64,000 nucleotides of DNA from GBS-DC sp037442365 (GTDB lineage Bacteria > Armatimonadota > Fimbriimonadia > Fimbriimonadales > GBS-DC). The stretch's first letter is position 1. Every line of letters starts with the position of its first letter. The position numbers and the translations under genes are program-made. The stretch covers positions 31,575-95,574 of the forward strand of contig JBBIQK010000005.1 of the NCBI GenBank assembly GCA_037442365.1, written 5' to 3'. Of this stretch, positions 8,917-17,035 are shown piece by piece. A model generated the notes under the pieces. That model did not search any database and had not been told where the DNA came from. It was given only the letters and a program-made list of their open reading frames with translations.

Positions 8917-10752
8917 TCAGCCGTCGCACCCCTGCCCGAAGGCGAACAGCACACCCAGTAAATCCGCGTCGTCAATCGCGCCGTCCCAGTTCAGGTCGTA
9001 GCGGTTGTAGCCACTCTGCCCAAAGCGGAACAGCATCCCCAGCAGGTCGGCGTCGTCCACGCAGCCATCGCCGTCTGTGTCGCCCACCGCATCGCGCCGC
9101 CAGCGATAGTCGTTGCGCATCGCCTCGCGCCAGTCCTGAATGGTGTTCCACTTGCCCTCGATGTAGTAGGGGTCAATCTGCGGCCAGCGATACAGGCACA
9201 CGCCCCAGATAGCCTGATTTGCGGGGTTCTGGTTCCATGTGTGTATCTCCTGATAGGCGTTTTTAATCCAGCCGTTGTTGGTGTTCGTCCATGGCTCGCC
9301 CTGATTGGTCTCGGTGATGAAGGCGGGCAGATGGCGCAGCGACGGCGGCACGCGACTCAGCAGGTTGCGATAGACGCGAAAGTGCAGGTACACCTGATCG
9401 TAGGGCGGCTGCATGCGCGTTTCGCTGAAGATGTTGTTCGGGTCGCTGCCGTGCGTGTAGGCGTGCAGAATAATCCCGTCCTGCTCCGCGCCGATGGCGT
9501 CCAGCATCTGCTGCCAGTAATCCAGAAAGCCCGGAATGCCGTACTGCGGGAAGGGCGGCGCGTAGGTGCCCACAGGCGCGGCGCAGACCCAGTCGTCTTC
9601 GTGTCCGGGAATCGACCGAATCGCGTCGCGGCACATGCGGAACACCTGCACATAGCGGGCGACGGTGATAGGTTCGCCCTGCTCGCCGCCGGGCCATTCC
9701 GCAGGCAGGTTCGTCTCGTTGCCGATAACCCAGATGTGCGCGCCGTGCGAGTTGCGCACGAAGTTCGCCACGCGCTGGGCGAAGTTGGCGTATTGCGACG
9801 AGGGCGGCAGCGTGCCGTTGGGGTGATAGCCGTAGTTCAGGCGCACTATTACCCCATGCCCCGCGTTCGCATAGGGGCGGTAGTCGCGCCCCGTCTGGTT
9901 GTTGGGGTCTGCACCCAGCTCCTCCGTGAACAGGATCCAGATGCGCTTGCCCTCCGCGTCGGCGGCAAACTCGCCGCCCGGCTCGTGCAGCCCGAAAATC
10001 CACGGCGGGTCTACCGGGTCGCTCTCGTTGGGCAGCACGCGAATGTCGTCGATGTATACCGTGTAGGGGCGCGTGTCGCTGGGGTCTACGGGTGTGAAGG
10101 CGAGATGCTCCAGCACGCCCGCGCGCCCATCCAGTACGCCGTTCGCGCCGCCTGCAAACGGCAACACAGGCTCGCTGGGCAGGTCGAACACCACCTGCAC
10201 CCAGCGGTCTTTCTGGCGGATGCGCTTGCCGATAGGCGGGTTGCTGGCGTCGCCCTGCGCCGCGCCCACCCACTCGATGCCGCCCGTCGCGCCGCCGTTC
10301 GCGCCGCAGGCGGCTCTGGACTGAGTCTCGCGCACACCCAGCGTCAGATAAAAGTCGGGCGTACTGCTGGGCACATAGAGCCACAGGCTCAGCCGACGCT
10401 GGAAGCTAATCGTCGGATTCGCGTAATAGAGCGTGTTGAAGGTCGTCAGGCGCAGCCACGCGCGGGGATTGCCGTTGAACTGCCAGGCGACCTTCAACGC
10501 GCGGCTGCCCGACGGCGTGCGGTTGCGCTCCAGACTAATCTGAGCGCAGTTGGGACCGCTGCTGCACGCCCCTGTGTACGCCAGAAAGCCGCTGGTCGTG
10601 CCCGAAAAGCTTGGCTGGCGGAACATCACCACGCCGTTGAGACCGTTCGAGTAGCCCTCGAAGTGCTGTATCTCGCACTGCGCCGCCGCAGTGTGCGTCA
10701 GGAGCGTCATGAGCGCGCCCCATGTCCACAACATCCCCTTGCGCGTTTGCAT
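8917..10752 (-). CDS. Secreted glycoside-hydrolase-like protein with C-terminal dockerin-type repeats
   Basis: 611 residues from ATG 10752, chosen because it begins a good signal peptide (MQTRKGMLWTWGALMTLLTH, cleavage after TAAA). Residues about 25-240 look like a beta-sandwich, possibly carbohydrate-binding. From about 255 a TIM-barrel-like region follows, with WVIGNETNLP (candidate acid/base Glu after Asn) and FITETNQGEPW (candidate nucleophile Glu), a spacing like clan GH-A enzymes. The last 60 residues carry two calcium-binding dockerin-like repeats (DTDGDGCVDDADLLGMLF and NWDGAIDDADLLGVLF). No cohesin is visible, so the repeats may only stabilise or anchor the protein. The substrate is unknown. 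Confidence 0.7.
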   Translation of the reverse strand: MQTRKGMLWTWGALMTLLTHTAAAQCEIQHFEGYSNGLNGVVMFRQPSFSGTTSGFLAYTGACSSGPNCAQISLERNRTPSGSRALKVAWQFNGNPRAWLRLTTFNTLYYANPTISFQRRLSLWLYVPSSTPDFYLTLGVRETQSRAACGANGGATGGIEWVGAAQGDASNPPIGKRIRQKDRWVQVVFDLPSEPVLPFAGGANGVLDGRAGVLEHLAFTPVDPSDTRPYTVYIDDIRVLPNESDPVDPPWIFGLHEPGGEFAADAEGKRIWILFTEELGADPNNQTGRDYRPYANAGHGVIVRLNYGYHPNGTLPPSSQYANFAQRVANFVRNSHGAHIWVIGNETNLPAEWPGGEQGEPITVARYVQVFRMCRDAIRSIPGHEDDWVCAAPVGTYAPPFPQYGIPGFLDYWQQMLDAIGAEQDGIILHAYTHGSDPNNIFSETRMQPPYDQVYLHFRVYRNLLSRVPPSLRHLPAFITETNQGEPWTNTNNGWIKNAYQEIHTWNQNPANQAIWGVCLYRWPQIDPYYIEGKWNTIQDWREAMRNDYRWRRDAVGDTDGDGCVDDADLLGMLFRFGQSGYNRYDLNWDGAIDDADLLGVLFAFGQGCDG

Positions 10753-11086
10753 GGCTTCTACCCCCGCGCGGTCGATTCGCCGCACACGTCCCTATTCCTT
10801 GCAAGGTACGCTGGTGAGCGTTGCGAAGTGTGCGAATCACCTTATGTAAGCGCGATTAGAAGCCGTTCAGGAATGCGCGCTCAAATCCAGACGGATGAAT
10901 CCGTTCCTAACAAACGAAGCCAGCCTGCGCTGGCTCCCCGTAGATTGGGCATCCTGCCCAAAATCAAGCGCAGGATGCGCTTGCTACTTCAGCCGACGAA
11001 GGTCGGCTTTGTGTGATAGGAACGGCTTCAGCCGTCGGGCACAAACGCCCCCTATTCCGTTGTTTGCCTACTTTTCTGGAATGCTT
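10753..11086. repeat. Intergenic region with nested inverted repeats (REP/MITE-like)
   Basis: No gene is seen. Between about 10899 and 11029 the outer arms CCGTTCCTAACAAACGAAGCC and the reverse of GGCTTTGTGTGATAGGAACGG pair imperfectly, and between them are several small perfect palindromes (GCCAGCCTGCGCTGGC, GGGCATCCTGCCC, GCGCAGGATGCGC, AGCCGACGAAGGTCGGCT). This resembles the mobile palindromic repeats common in thermophilic bacterial genomes. Both flanking genes are on the minus strand. Confidence 0.5.
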
Positions 11087-11881
11087 CTAACTTGCCATCT
11101 GCACGCTCTCCTCATATCCAGTCACTTGAGTGTGCGCTAACCGTTCCAGAATGTTCTCGATTTGCTGTACTTTCTCGTGAATCTCCCGTGCCCTGCCAGC
11201 AGAACTCATTTCCCGCACAGGGTGCGCAATATCATTCCTGAAATGAACAAGAGTATTTAAGCAATTTTCTGATTGCTTGCGAGAACTAAACCCCAGACAC
11301 CAACGCAAATGTTTATCTTTGCAAACAATGTTTACAATGTCGCTCAGCGATAGAACCTCGATGTAGCCTGTATCCACACCGTCTGTCTGCCGCTCCATGC
11401 GCAATTTACGAACCTCAGCCTGTCTTTTCGGGGAAAGAAACTCCAGTATCCTCTCCTCGGCAGGCTGGCAGTATTCGCGTATCAGTTGACTGAGGCAATA
11501 CTCCAGTTCACCCACCAGCGTAAAGAGGTAGGTACGGCAGGCAACCTTGTTCAGGTCGGCGGGTGAGACGATGCCGTCCACGCGCGCGCCGTTGACCACA
11601 AGGTAGGCTGGCTTGGCGTGTGGCTCGCTGAAAATGCGGATGACTTCGCGGATGGGGGTGGAGTGTGCAACAATCCACTCTTCAGTGATGGGTTCAGGCA
11701 GATACTCACCCTCGCGAAGCACCCAGAGACCCACGAAACAATCGCCCTCGGTTCTTGGAATAACATCATAGCAGGGTTTACCTCGCAGCACGGGCGTGAC
11801 AGACGCCACTTCCAACCGCTTGCGCGGCGTCATAATGTATTCCACCGTAAACGCATCCCGAAGCGTCTCATACAGTTTCAT
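11087..11881 (-). CDS. CBS-like N-terminus fused to a HEPN-like C-terminal domain
   Basis: 264 residues. The N-terminal half resembles a CBS-type module (TPIREVIRIFSEPHAKPAYL followed by DGIVSPADLNK). The C-terminal half is helical and ends with LVHFRNDIAHPV: RNDIAH fits the Rx4H motif of HEPN RNases and toxins. HEPN domains commonly act as RNases in toxin-antitoxin, Abi and CRISPR systems; whether this one is active is not shown. A lower GC content than its neighbours suggests transfer. No partner gene of matching size is adjacent: scpA starts a separate unit. It could also be a non-catalytic HEPN scaffold. I do not recognise the exact family. Confidence 0.6.
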   Translation of the reverse strand: MKLYETLRDAFTVEYIMTPRKRLEVASVTPVLRGKPCYDVIPRTEGDCFVGLWVLREGEYLPEPITEEWIVAHSTPIREVIRIFSEPHAKPAYLVVNGARVDGIVSPADLNKVACRTYLFTLVGELEYCLSQLIREYCQPAEERILEFLSPKRQAEVRKLRMERQTDGVDTGYIEVLSLSDIVNIVCKDKHLRWCLGFSSRKQSENCLNTLVHFRNDIAHPVREMSSAGRAREIHEKVQQIENILERLAHTQVTGYEESVQMAS

Positions 11882-11980
11882 AGCGCCCTCCAGACGACAT
11901 CGGGAATTTGCCGCATCTGCTTATGCGAATGGCTGGTAGACTTTCAGGAATCACCGCCCGCAATCACGATTGGGAGACAT

Positions 11981-12727
11981 TCACCCGTCGCTAATTTGCG
12001 ATTCCGCCTGCAGCCACACGACTCCTGCTGGGTCGAGGCTGACCGCGATATGCCCCAGCCGCCATAACTCCAGCATTGCCAGGAACGAGACGAGTAAGTC
12101 CAGCACATCGAGCGCGTCCTGGGCAAGCGCGTCGAAGGGCAACGGCTCGCGCGCGACGCTCAGCCGCTCGCGAATCTCGATCATGCGGGCGTGCAGCGAG
12201 AAGTAGCGGCGGTGCGGGATGGCGTCGGGCACGGGCATGCGCTGTTCCAGCATGCGTTTGAAGGCGAGCCAGAGCTGGTCGGGCAGCTCCGCGCCGAATT
12301 CGGGCGGCAGCTCGTAGTCGCGCGGGTCGATCGCGCCGCCGCGAAAAAAGAGCCACATGCGCTCGCCCTCGCGCTGGCGCAGATGCTCCGTGAGTTGCAG
12401 GTATGCGTCGGGCAGTCCTGAAGGCGGGAGCCAGTCCGCCTCCTCCTCAGGTTCAGGTTCTGGGTCGGGCGCGAGCAGGCGCTGCGCCTTGCGTTCGGCG
12501 AGGTACGCCAGCGTCGCCAGCGCGTCCGCCGCCTCGTCCATATCGCCCACCTCGCGCCAGTAGTCGTAGCACGCCTGCGCCACGGGCGCAAGGTCAACCT
12601 CGTTGAGATCGAGCTTGTGCTTGCGAATCAGGTGCGCGAGCCAGCCCAGCGAGCCAAACCCCAGCGGCAACTGCAGCGGCACGCGTGGGGGCGACCATTC
12701 AGGCGAACCGATGTGGAACCGACGCAT
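11981..12727 (-). CDS. scpA: Segregation and condensation protein ScpA
   Basis: 248 residues. This is the kleisin subunit that bridges the SMC dimer with ScpB in chromosome condensation. The N-terminal LAHLIRKHKLDLNEVDLAPVAQAC stretch (first 20: LAHLIRKHKLDLNEVDLAPV) and the C-terminal winged-helix-like SFLAMLELWRLGHI are family hallmarks. The acidic linker PEPEPEEEAD is in the middle. ATG 12727 is preferred over an upstream GTG/ATG because a TATAAT box ends 9 nt before it. Neither smc nor scpB is in the window. Confidence 0.9.
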   Translation of the reverse strand: MRRFHIGSPEWSPPRVPLQLPLGFGSLGWLAHLIRKHKLDLNEVDLAPVAQACYDYWREVGDMDEAADALATLAYLAERKAQRLLAPDPEPEPEEEADWLPPSGLPDAYLQLTEHLRQREGERMWLFFRGGAIDPRDYELPPEFGAELPDQLWLAFKRMLEQRMPVPDAIPHRRYFSLHARMIEIRERLSVAREPLPFDALAQDALDVLDLLVSFLAMLELWRLGHIAVSLDPAGVVWLQAESQISDG

Positions 12728-12736
12728 TCCCCCGCG

Positions 12737-12760
12737 ATTATACCTCTGGGCAGGTACAAT
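12737..12760. promoter_or_regulatory. Back-to-back divergent -10 boxes for scpA and the DUF4446 gene
   Basis: TATAAT on the minus strand occupies 12742-12737, 9 nt before the scpA ATG. TACAAT on the plus strand occupies 12755-12760, 12 nt before the ATG at 12773. Only 12 bp separate them, so each -35 region would overlap the other gene's promoter. Confidence 0.6.
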
Positions 12761-12772
12761 TCCCCGTACGAT

Positions 12773-13273
12773 ATGAACGGACACACACTGATGGAGTGGG
12801 CGCAGCAGCCGCAGGCGGTCGTCGGGCTAACAATCGCGGTCGCCGTGCTGCTGCTCTGGAATCTGGCGCAGGCGTGGCGCTGGGGCGCGTTTATGCGCCG
12901 CTGGAAGCAACTGATGCAGCACTCGGAAGGCGGCTCGCTGGAACACACCCTCTACGAGACCTTGCGCCGCGTCTCTGTGATGGAAGAGACGCTCAAAACG
13001 CATGGGAACCATCTACAGCAGTTGCAGAGTCAAACCAATACCTGCTTGCAACGGGTCGGGCTGGTGCGCTACGACGCCTTCCCCGACATGGGCGGGCAGC
13101 AGAGCTTCGCGCTGGCAGTGCTGAACGAGCATGGCGACGGCGTCGTGCTGAGCGGCATCCACAGCCGCCACGAGATGCGCGTGTACGCCAAGCCCATTCA
13201 GAATCGGGCGTCCAGTATCGGGCTGTCCGATGAGGAGCAACATGCGCTGCGCGAGGCGAGTCAATTCAAGTAG
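12773..13273 (+). CDS. DUF4446-type membrane-anchored protein
   Basis: 166 residues. It has one N-terminal membrane segment (VVGLTIAVAVLLLWNLAQAW), a coiled region with HLQQLQSQTNTCLQRVGLVR, then the conserved core RYDAFPDMGGQQSFALAVLN and a C-terminal LSDEEQHALREA. This pattern is that of the DUF4446 family often found near parAB or spo0J in Gram-positives; function unknown. ATG 12773 follows TACAAT by 12 nt. The sigma factor starts 24 bp downstream on the same strand. Confidence 0.8.
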   Translation: MNGHTLMEWAQQPQAVVGLTIAVAVLLLWNLAQAWRWGAFMRRWKQLMQHSEGGSLEHTLYETLRRVSVMEETLKTHGNHLQQLQSQTNTCLQRVGLVRYDAFPDMGGQQSFALAVLNEHGDGVVLSGIHSRHEMRVYAKPIQNRASSIGLSDEEQHALREASQFK

Positions 13274-13297
13274 CGCGGGCGTCAACAGGCGGAGGGC

Positions 13298-13942
13298 ATG
13301 AGCATCTACGACTATAGCAGCGACGAGGTGCTTATCGAGCGGTTCAAGGAAGGCGACGAGTTCGCGTTCGACCTGCTGGTGCGCCGCTACGAGCAGAAGG
13401 TCTACCAGCTGGCGTATCGCTTGACCAACAATCCCGACGACGCCGCCGATGTCGCCGCCGAGACCTTTCTGCGGATGTATAACTCGCTCAAACGCTTTCG
13501 CGGCGACGCGCAACTGTCGACATGGCTCTACCGCGTGGTGAGCAATGTGTTTTTCGATTTTCGCAAGCGCGAGGCGCGCCATCAGCACCTGCCGCTGGAT
13601 GTGCCCACCGAAGACGGCGACGAACCCTACGAACTGCCCATCGAGGACGAGCGCGTGGACATCATGGGGCACGCCCTGCAGGAGGAGCAGAAGCGCGTGC
13701 TGATGGCGGCGATTCAGCAGCTGCCCGAATATCAGCGCGTGATGGTGGTGCTGTTTCATATCGAGGAGCGCCCCTACGAAGAGATTGCGCAGATTATGGG
13801 ACTGCCGCTGGGCACGATTAAGTCGCGCTTGAACCGCGCCCGAAACGCCCTGCGCCAGCTGCTGGAGCCGTATCGGGAACTTTTTGGCGTGGAGGAGAGT
13901 CCTACAGTTGGAATGCCACAGGAGGCGCACGATGCACTGTGA
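13298..13942 (+). CDS. ECF-type RNA polymerase sigma factor (RpoE-like)
   Basis: 214 residues. Region 2 (FKEGDEFAFDLLVRRYEQKVYQLAYRLTNN in part, with FRGDAQLSTWLYRVVSNVF) and region 4 (LPEYQRVMVVLFHIEERPYE, then GLPLGTIKSRLNRARNALRQ) are intact. It directs RNA polymerase to a stress or envelope regulon. ATG has GGAGGG just upstream. The stop overlaps the anti-sigma start by 11 bp, the usual coupled arrangement. Its regulon is not apparent from the window; the ceramidase-like gene downstream is a candidate member by position only. Confidence 0.93.
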   Translation: MSIYDYSSDEVLIERFKEGDEFAFDLLVRRYEQKVYQLAYRLTNNPDDAADVAAETFLRMYNSLKRFRGDAQLSTWLYRVVSNVFFDFRKREARHQHLPLDVPTEDGDEPYELPIEDERVDIMGHALQEEQKRVLMAAIQQLPEYQRVMVVLFHIEERPYEEIAQIMGLPLGTIKSRLNRARNALRQLLEPYRELFGVEESPTVGMPQEAHDAL

Positions 13943-14834
13943 ACAGGTGAAGAGCCTGCTGAATGAATATTGTGAGGGGATATTGAGCGAAGCGATGCGC
14001 GAGCGCGTGGAGGCGCACCTGCGCGGGTGCGCGGCGTGCCAGCGTGAGGCGCAGTTCACGCGCGCCATCTGGCGGGGGCTGAGCGCGCTGCCCGAAGTCG
14101 CGCCGCCCGCCGACCTGCACGCGCGGATTATGACCCATGTGCGGGCGAACACACGCGCGCGCGAGGCGCACCAGCGATTCGCCTTCTGGCGCTGGGCGGG
14201 CGCAGCGGCGGTCGCCGCGGGGCTGTTTGTGATGGGCTTTTTCGCGGCGCAATCGGACGGCGTGCAGGCTGCCTTCGGCTTCAACGCCCAGCGCAAGCCC
14301 GCCGTCGAAACGCCCCAGCCTGTGCAGGCAGGCGTATTTCTACAGTATCGCGCAACGACGGACGGCGCGCGCGCGCCCGTGCTGGAGGCGCGCATGAACC
14401 GCGAAGCGGACGCCGAACTGCGCTACACGCCCGACAGTAAAGAGCGCACAGAGCCGATTCTGGTCTGGAGCGGACGCCTGCAGCCCGGCAAGACCGTCGA
14501 AATCCCGCTGCAGACCCTGCTGCACACTTCGGGCGAGCGCGTGCTGACCCTGCGCTGGACGCTGGAGCGACAGTCGCGCGTGCTGTATGTGCCTGCAGGT
14601 TATCCGCAGGCGAAACTGGCGACCCTGCGCCTGCAGGCGAAGCTGAGCGACGCGCTGCGCCAGATTGCCAGCGCCTACCAGACGCCCATCGAATGGGTTC
14701 CCAACGGCGACGAGCCGCTGGTCGTGCTGGATGTGCAGGATGCGCCTATCGAAGAGGCTTTACAAAAACTGCTTGTCGGCTCGAACTACACGGTCAGGCG
14801 GCAGGGCGACTTCTGGCGCATCGTGAGCCGATAA
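13932..14834 (+). CDS. Zinc-finger anti-sigma factor with a C-terminal STN/secretin-N-like domain
   Basis: 300 residues from ATG 13932 (GGAGGC site). Residues 1-40 carry the zf-HC2 pattern: the His and two Cys in EAHLRGCAACQREAQ, with a preceding Cys at position 3. A membrane segment follows at about 85-105 (WAGAAAVAAGLFVMGFFAAQ). The extracytoplasmic part ends in about 55 residues (SDALRQIASAYQTPIEWVPN ... APIEEALQKLLVGSNYTVRR) that resemble the short N-terminal domain of secretins and TonB receptors. That would put a ligand- or protein-sensing fold on the outside of the anti-sigma factor. Overlaps the sigma gene by 11 bp. Confidence 0.8.
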   Translation: MHCEQVKSLLNEYCEGILSEAMRERVEAHLRGCAACQREAQFTRAIWRGLSALPEVAPPADLHARIMTHVRANTRAREAHQRFAFWRWAGAAAVAAGLFVMGFFAAQSDGVQAAFGFNAQRKPAVETPQPVQAGVFLQYRATTDGARAPVLEARMNREADAELRYTPDSKERTEPILVWSGRLQPGKTVEIPLQTLLHTSGERVLTLRWTLERQSRVLYVPAGYPQAKLATLRLQAKLSDALRQIASAYQTPIEWVPNGDEPLVVLDVQDAPIEEALQKLLVGSNYTVRRQGDFWRIVSR

Positions 14835-14858
14835 CTGACAGGCACGGCAGGAAACGCG

Positions 14859-14892
14859 CCTCCAGTATCGAACGGCTGTTCGGTACTGGAGG
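14859..14892 (+). promoter_or_regulatory. 15-bp hairpin that sequesters the ribosome binding site of the ceramidase-like gene
   Basis: CCTCCAGTATCGAAC (14859-14873) pairs along its full length (one G-U) with GTTCGGTACTGGAGG (14878-14892) around a GGCT loop. The 3' arm contains the GGAGG Shine-Dalgarno site that lies 9 nt before the ATG at 14902. No U-run follows, so it is not a simple terminator. It could act as an RNA thermometer or a translational switch. Confidence 0.6.
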
Positions 14893-14901
14893 TGAACTTT
14901 C

Positions 14902-16491
14902 ATGAGGCTATTGGCAACGACGCTGAGTTTCGCGCTGTTTCTCGCAGGTTGGGCGCAGGGGCTACAGGCAGGCGCCGCCGTGAACAAAATCACCCCGACG
15001 AAACAGGTCTTTCTGGCGGGCTACGCTTCGAACCGCCCCAACAGCGGCGGCGTGCATGACGACATCTGGGCGCGCGCGGTGGTCGTCCAGGTCGGCAACG
15101 AGCGGCTGGCGATTGTGGTGTGCGACCTGCTGGGACTGCTGCGCGACGATGTGCAGCGAATCCGCCAGCAGGTCAAGTCGGCGCCCCCCAACCGCGTGAT
15201 GGTGCTGTGTACGCATGTGCATTCCGCGCCTGACACGATTGGGCTGTGGGGACCGACGCCCGCCCAGTCGGGACGCGATAACGAGTATGTGAACTTCGTC
15301 ATCGAGACCGTCGCGAAGACCATCGACGAGGCGGCGAGTAAACTCCAGCCCGCGACCGTCGGCTTCGCGAAGACGACCGTCGAGGGCGTCTCGTACAACT
15401 ACCGCATCGAGAAGATTCTGGATACCGAAGCGGCGGTGATGCAGTTCCGCAGCAAGGCGGACGGCAAGGTCATCGCGACGCTGACCAACTTCGCATGCCA
15501 TCCAGAAGTGCTGAACAACGACCAGCTGACCGCCGACTTTTGCCATTGGTACTACCAGACCGTCGAGCGTGCGGTGGGTGGAGTGGCGATTTTTGCGAAC
15601 GGCGCGCTGGGCGGCATGATTTCGCCTGCGGAAGGCGACGGAACCGCGCCGAAAGGACGCGACTGGGCGCGCGCGGAACGATACGGAACGACCATCGCCA
15701 ATCGCGCCTTAGAAGCCATCGCGAAGGCAAACTTCACGGATGCTGTATCCCTCGAGCACCGCGAGGCGACCTACACCGTGCCGCTGGAGAACGAGAACTT
15801 CAAGCTGGCGATGACGGCGGGCGTCATTCCGTCGGGCGCATCGTTGAACGCGGGCAAGGTCACGACCGAGTCGCACCTGATTCGGCTGGGCGACGCCGTA
15901 ATGTTCACCATGCCCGGCGAGGTACAGCCGAATATCGGCGTCCTGCTCAAGCGGCTGCTCGCGCCCTATGGCGACCCCGTGTTCCTGTTCGGGTTGGCGA
16001 ACGATGAGCTGGGCTACATCCTGAGCCTGGAGGACTACTACCTGCCGCTTTACAACTATGAGCGGAGCATGTCGGTCGGTTCGGAGATTGGTCCCGCGAT
16101 GGTGCAAGCGGCGCGCCAGATGATGGGACAGATGACCGCTCGTCAGCCGACCGCTGTCGCCGCCGCGTCGGGCGAAAAGTCGCCTGTGGAGCAGGAGCTG
16201 GAGAAGTACCTGCAGCGGTTCCGCCCCGACCGTGCGGGCAACTTCAAGGCGACCTACCGCCTCGTGCTGGAGGGCGCGGGCGAGTTCTACCTGCGCATCG
16301 CCGAGGGCAAAGCGACGCTGAGCCGTGAGGGAACCCCCTCCGAGGCGTCCGTGACCGTCAAAGCGCCCGCGCAGGTCTTCGTGGCGATTATCACGGGCAA
16401 ACGCGACCCGCTCGACGCCTACAACACGGGCGAACTGCAGATCGAGGGCGATATTGGAATCGCGCAGTACCTGCTGTTTGTGTTTGAATAA
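14902..16491 (+). CDS. Secreted neutral/alkaline ceramidase-like protein with C-terminal SCP2-like domain
   Basis: 529 residues with a signal peptide (LLATTLSFALFLAGWAQG). Residues about 25-400 resemble the N-terminal domain of neutral/alkaline ceramidases: GAAVNKITPTKQVFLAGYAS, LCTHVHSAPDT (metal-binding histidines) and FACHPEVL. The last ~95 residues (ELEKYLQRFRPDRAGNFKAT ... DPLDAYNTGELQIEGD) resemble the SCP2 sterol/lipid-carrier fold. Such enzymes hydrolyse ceramides or act on other lipids or peptidic substrates in bacteria; the substrate here is unknown. Its ribosome binding site is locked in a hairpin. A GC-rich stem follows the gene. Confidence 0.8.
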   Translation: MRLLATTLSFALFLAGWAQGLQAGAAVNKITPTKQVFLAGYASNRPNSGGVHDDIWARAVVVQVGNERLAIVVCDLLGLLRDDVQRIRQQVKSAPPNRVMVLCTHVHSAPDTIGLWGPTPAQSGRDNEYVNFVIETVAKTIDEAASKLQPATVGFAKTTVEGVSYNYRIEKILDTEAAVMQFRSKADGKVIATLTNFACHPEVLNNDQLTADFCHWYYQTVERAVGGVAIFANGALGGMISPAEGDGTAPKGRDWARAERYGTTIANRALEAIAKANFTDAVSLEHREATYTVPLENENFKLAMTAGVIPSGASLNAGKVTTESHLIRLGDAVMFTMPGEVQPNIGVLLKRLLAPYGDPVFLFGLANDELGYILSLEDYYLPLYNYERSMSVGSEIGPAMVQAARQMMGQMTARQPTAVAAASGEKSPVEQELEKYLQRFRPDRAGNFKATYRLVLEGAGEFYLRIAEGKATLSREGTPSEASVTVKAPAQVFVAIITGKRDPLDAYNTGELQIEGDIGIAQYLLFVFE

Positions 16492-16497
16492 GACGCA

Positions 16498-16518
16498 GGG
16501 GGCGGCTTGCCCGCCCCC
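16498..16518 (+). terminator. GC-rich stem-loop after the ceramidase-like gene
   Basis: GGGGGCGG (16498-16505) pairs with CCGCCCCC (16511-16518). The U-tract is weak (TTGCG), so termination is plausible but not certain. Confidence 0.5.
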
Positions 16519-16622
16519 TTGCGACGACAGCCGCTTGCATTCGTGGAGAAAATCTTCCGCTTCGACTCTCGTGAACGACAAGTGTAAGTCAATATGTTTT
16601 TATTATATTTTATTTTATAATA

Positions 16623-17035
16623 CTATACATTTATCACACCTTGAGGAAACTGATAAAGCGAATGCCGTCTCCAAACCGACGCGAGTCTCTGATCGCCCGT
16701 GAGAAATATCTCACACTTTCCGACAGAGGCATAAGCGAGGTGAAGGGCATCAGGCGTGCGCAGGTTTGTAATTGCCCTTATTTCCGCCGCGCGTCGAAAT
16801 ACTTTAGAATGGCTGGAAACAAGAGCCAGTGTTTGGAAGTATGACTCGTATGCCTGCACAAGAGTCTGTTTGTTATTCCGTAGTGGTTCTACTAAGCATT
16901 CCATCAGCGCAAGGCTGCTGGAACACAGCGTATAGTCTGGAAGCTGGACAGTACCGCCAACACCTGTGGTCTCTTAATCGTATTTTCTACCAGGTAGATA
17001 ATAACACAGCTATCCAGATAAATGCGTTTCTCCAT
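16623..17035 (-). pseudogene. PIN-domain toxin (VapC-like), interrupted by a frameshift
   Basis: The N-terminal part runs from ATG 17035 (MEKRIYLDSCVIIYLVE, with the first catalytic Asp) to a TGA at 16904-16906. The rest continues in another frame from 16904 (MECLVEPLRNN ... RTPDALHLA ... LTGDQRL, with the remaining acidic residues) to 16623. The two halves join into a normal-length PIN domain if one base is added near CGCTGATGG. The stop and a new ATG overlap as TGATG, so re-initiation could still yield two fragments. A sequencing error is possible. Region is AT-rich compared with its surroundings. Confidence 0.75.

Noticed and set aside
16570..16622. AT-rich stretch as an attachment site or origin
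   Set aside because: No integrase, tRNA or repeat is nearby; it is simply the tail of the low-GC toxin region.
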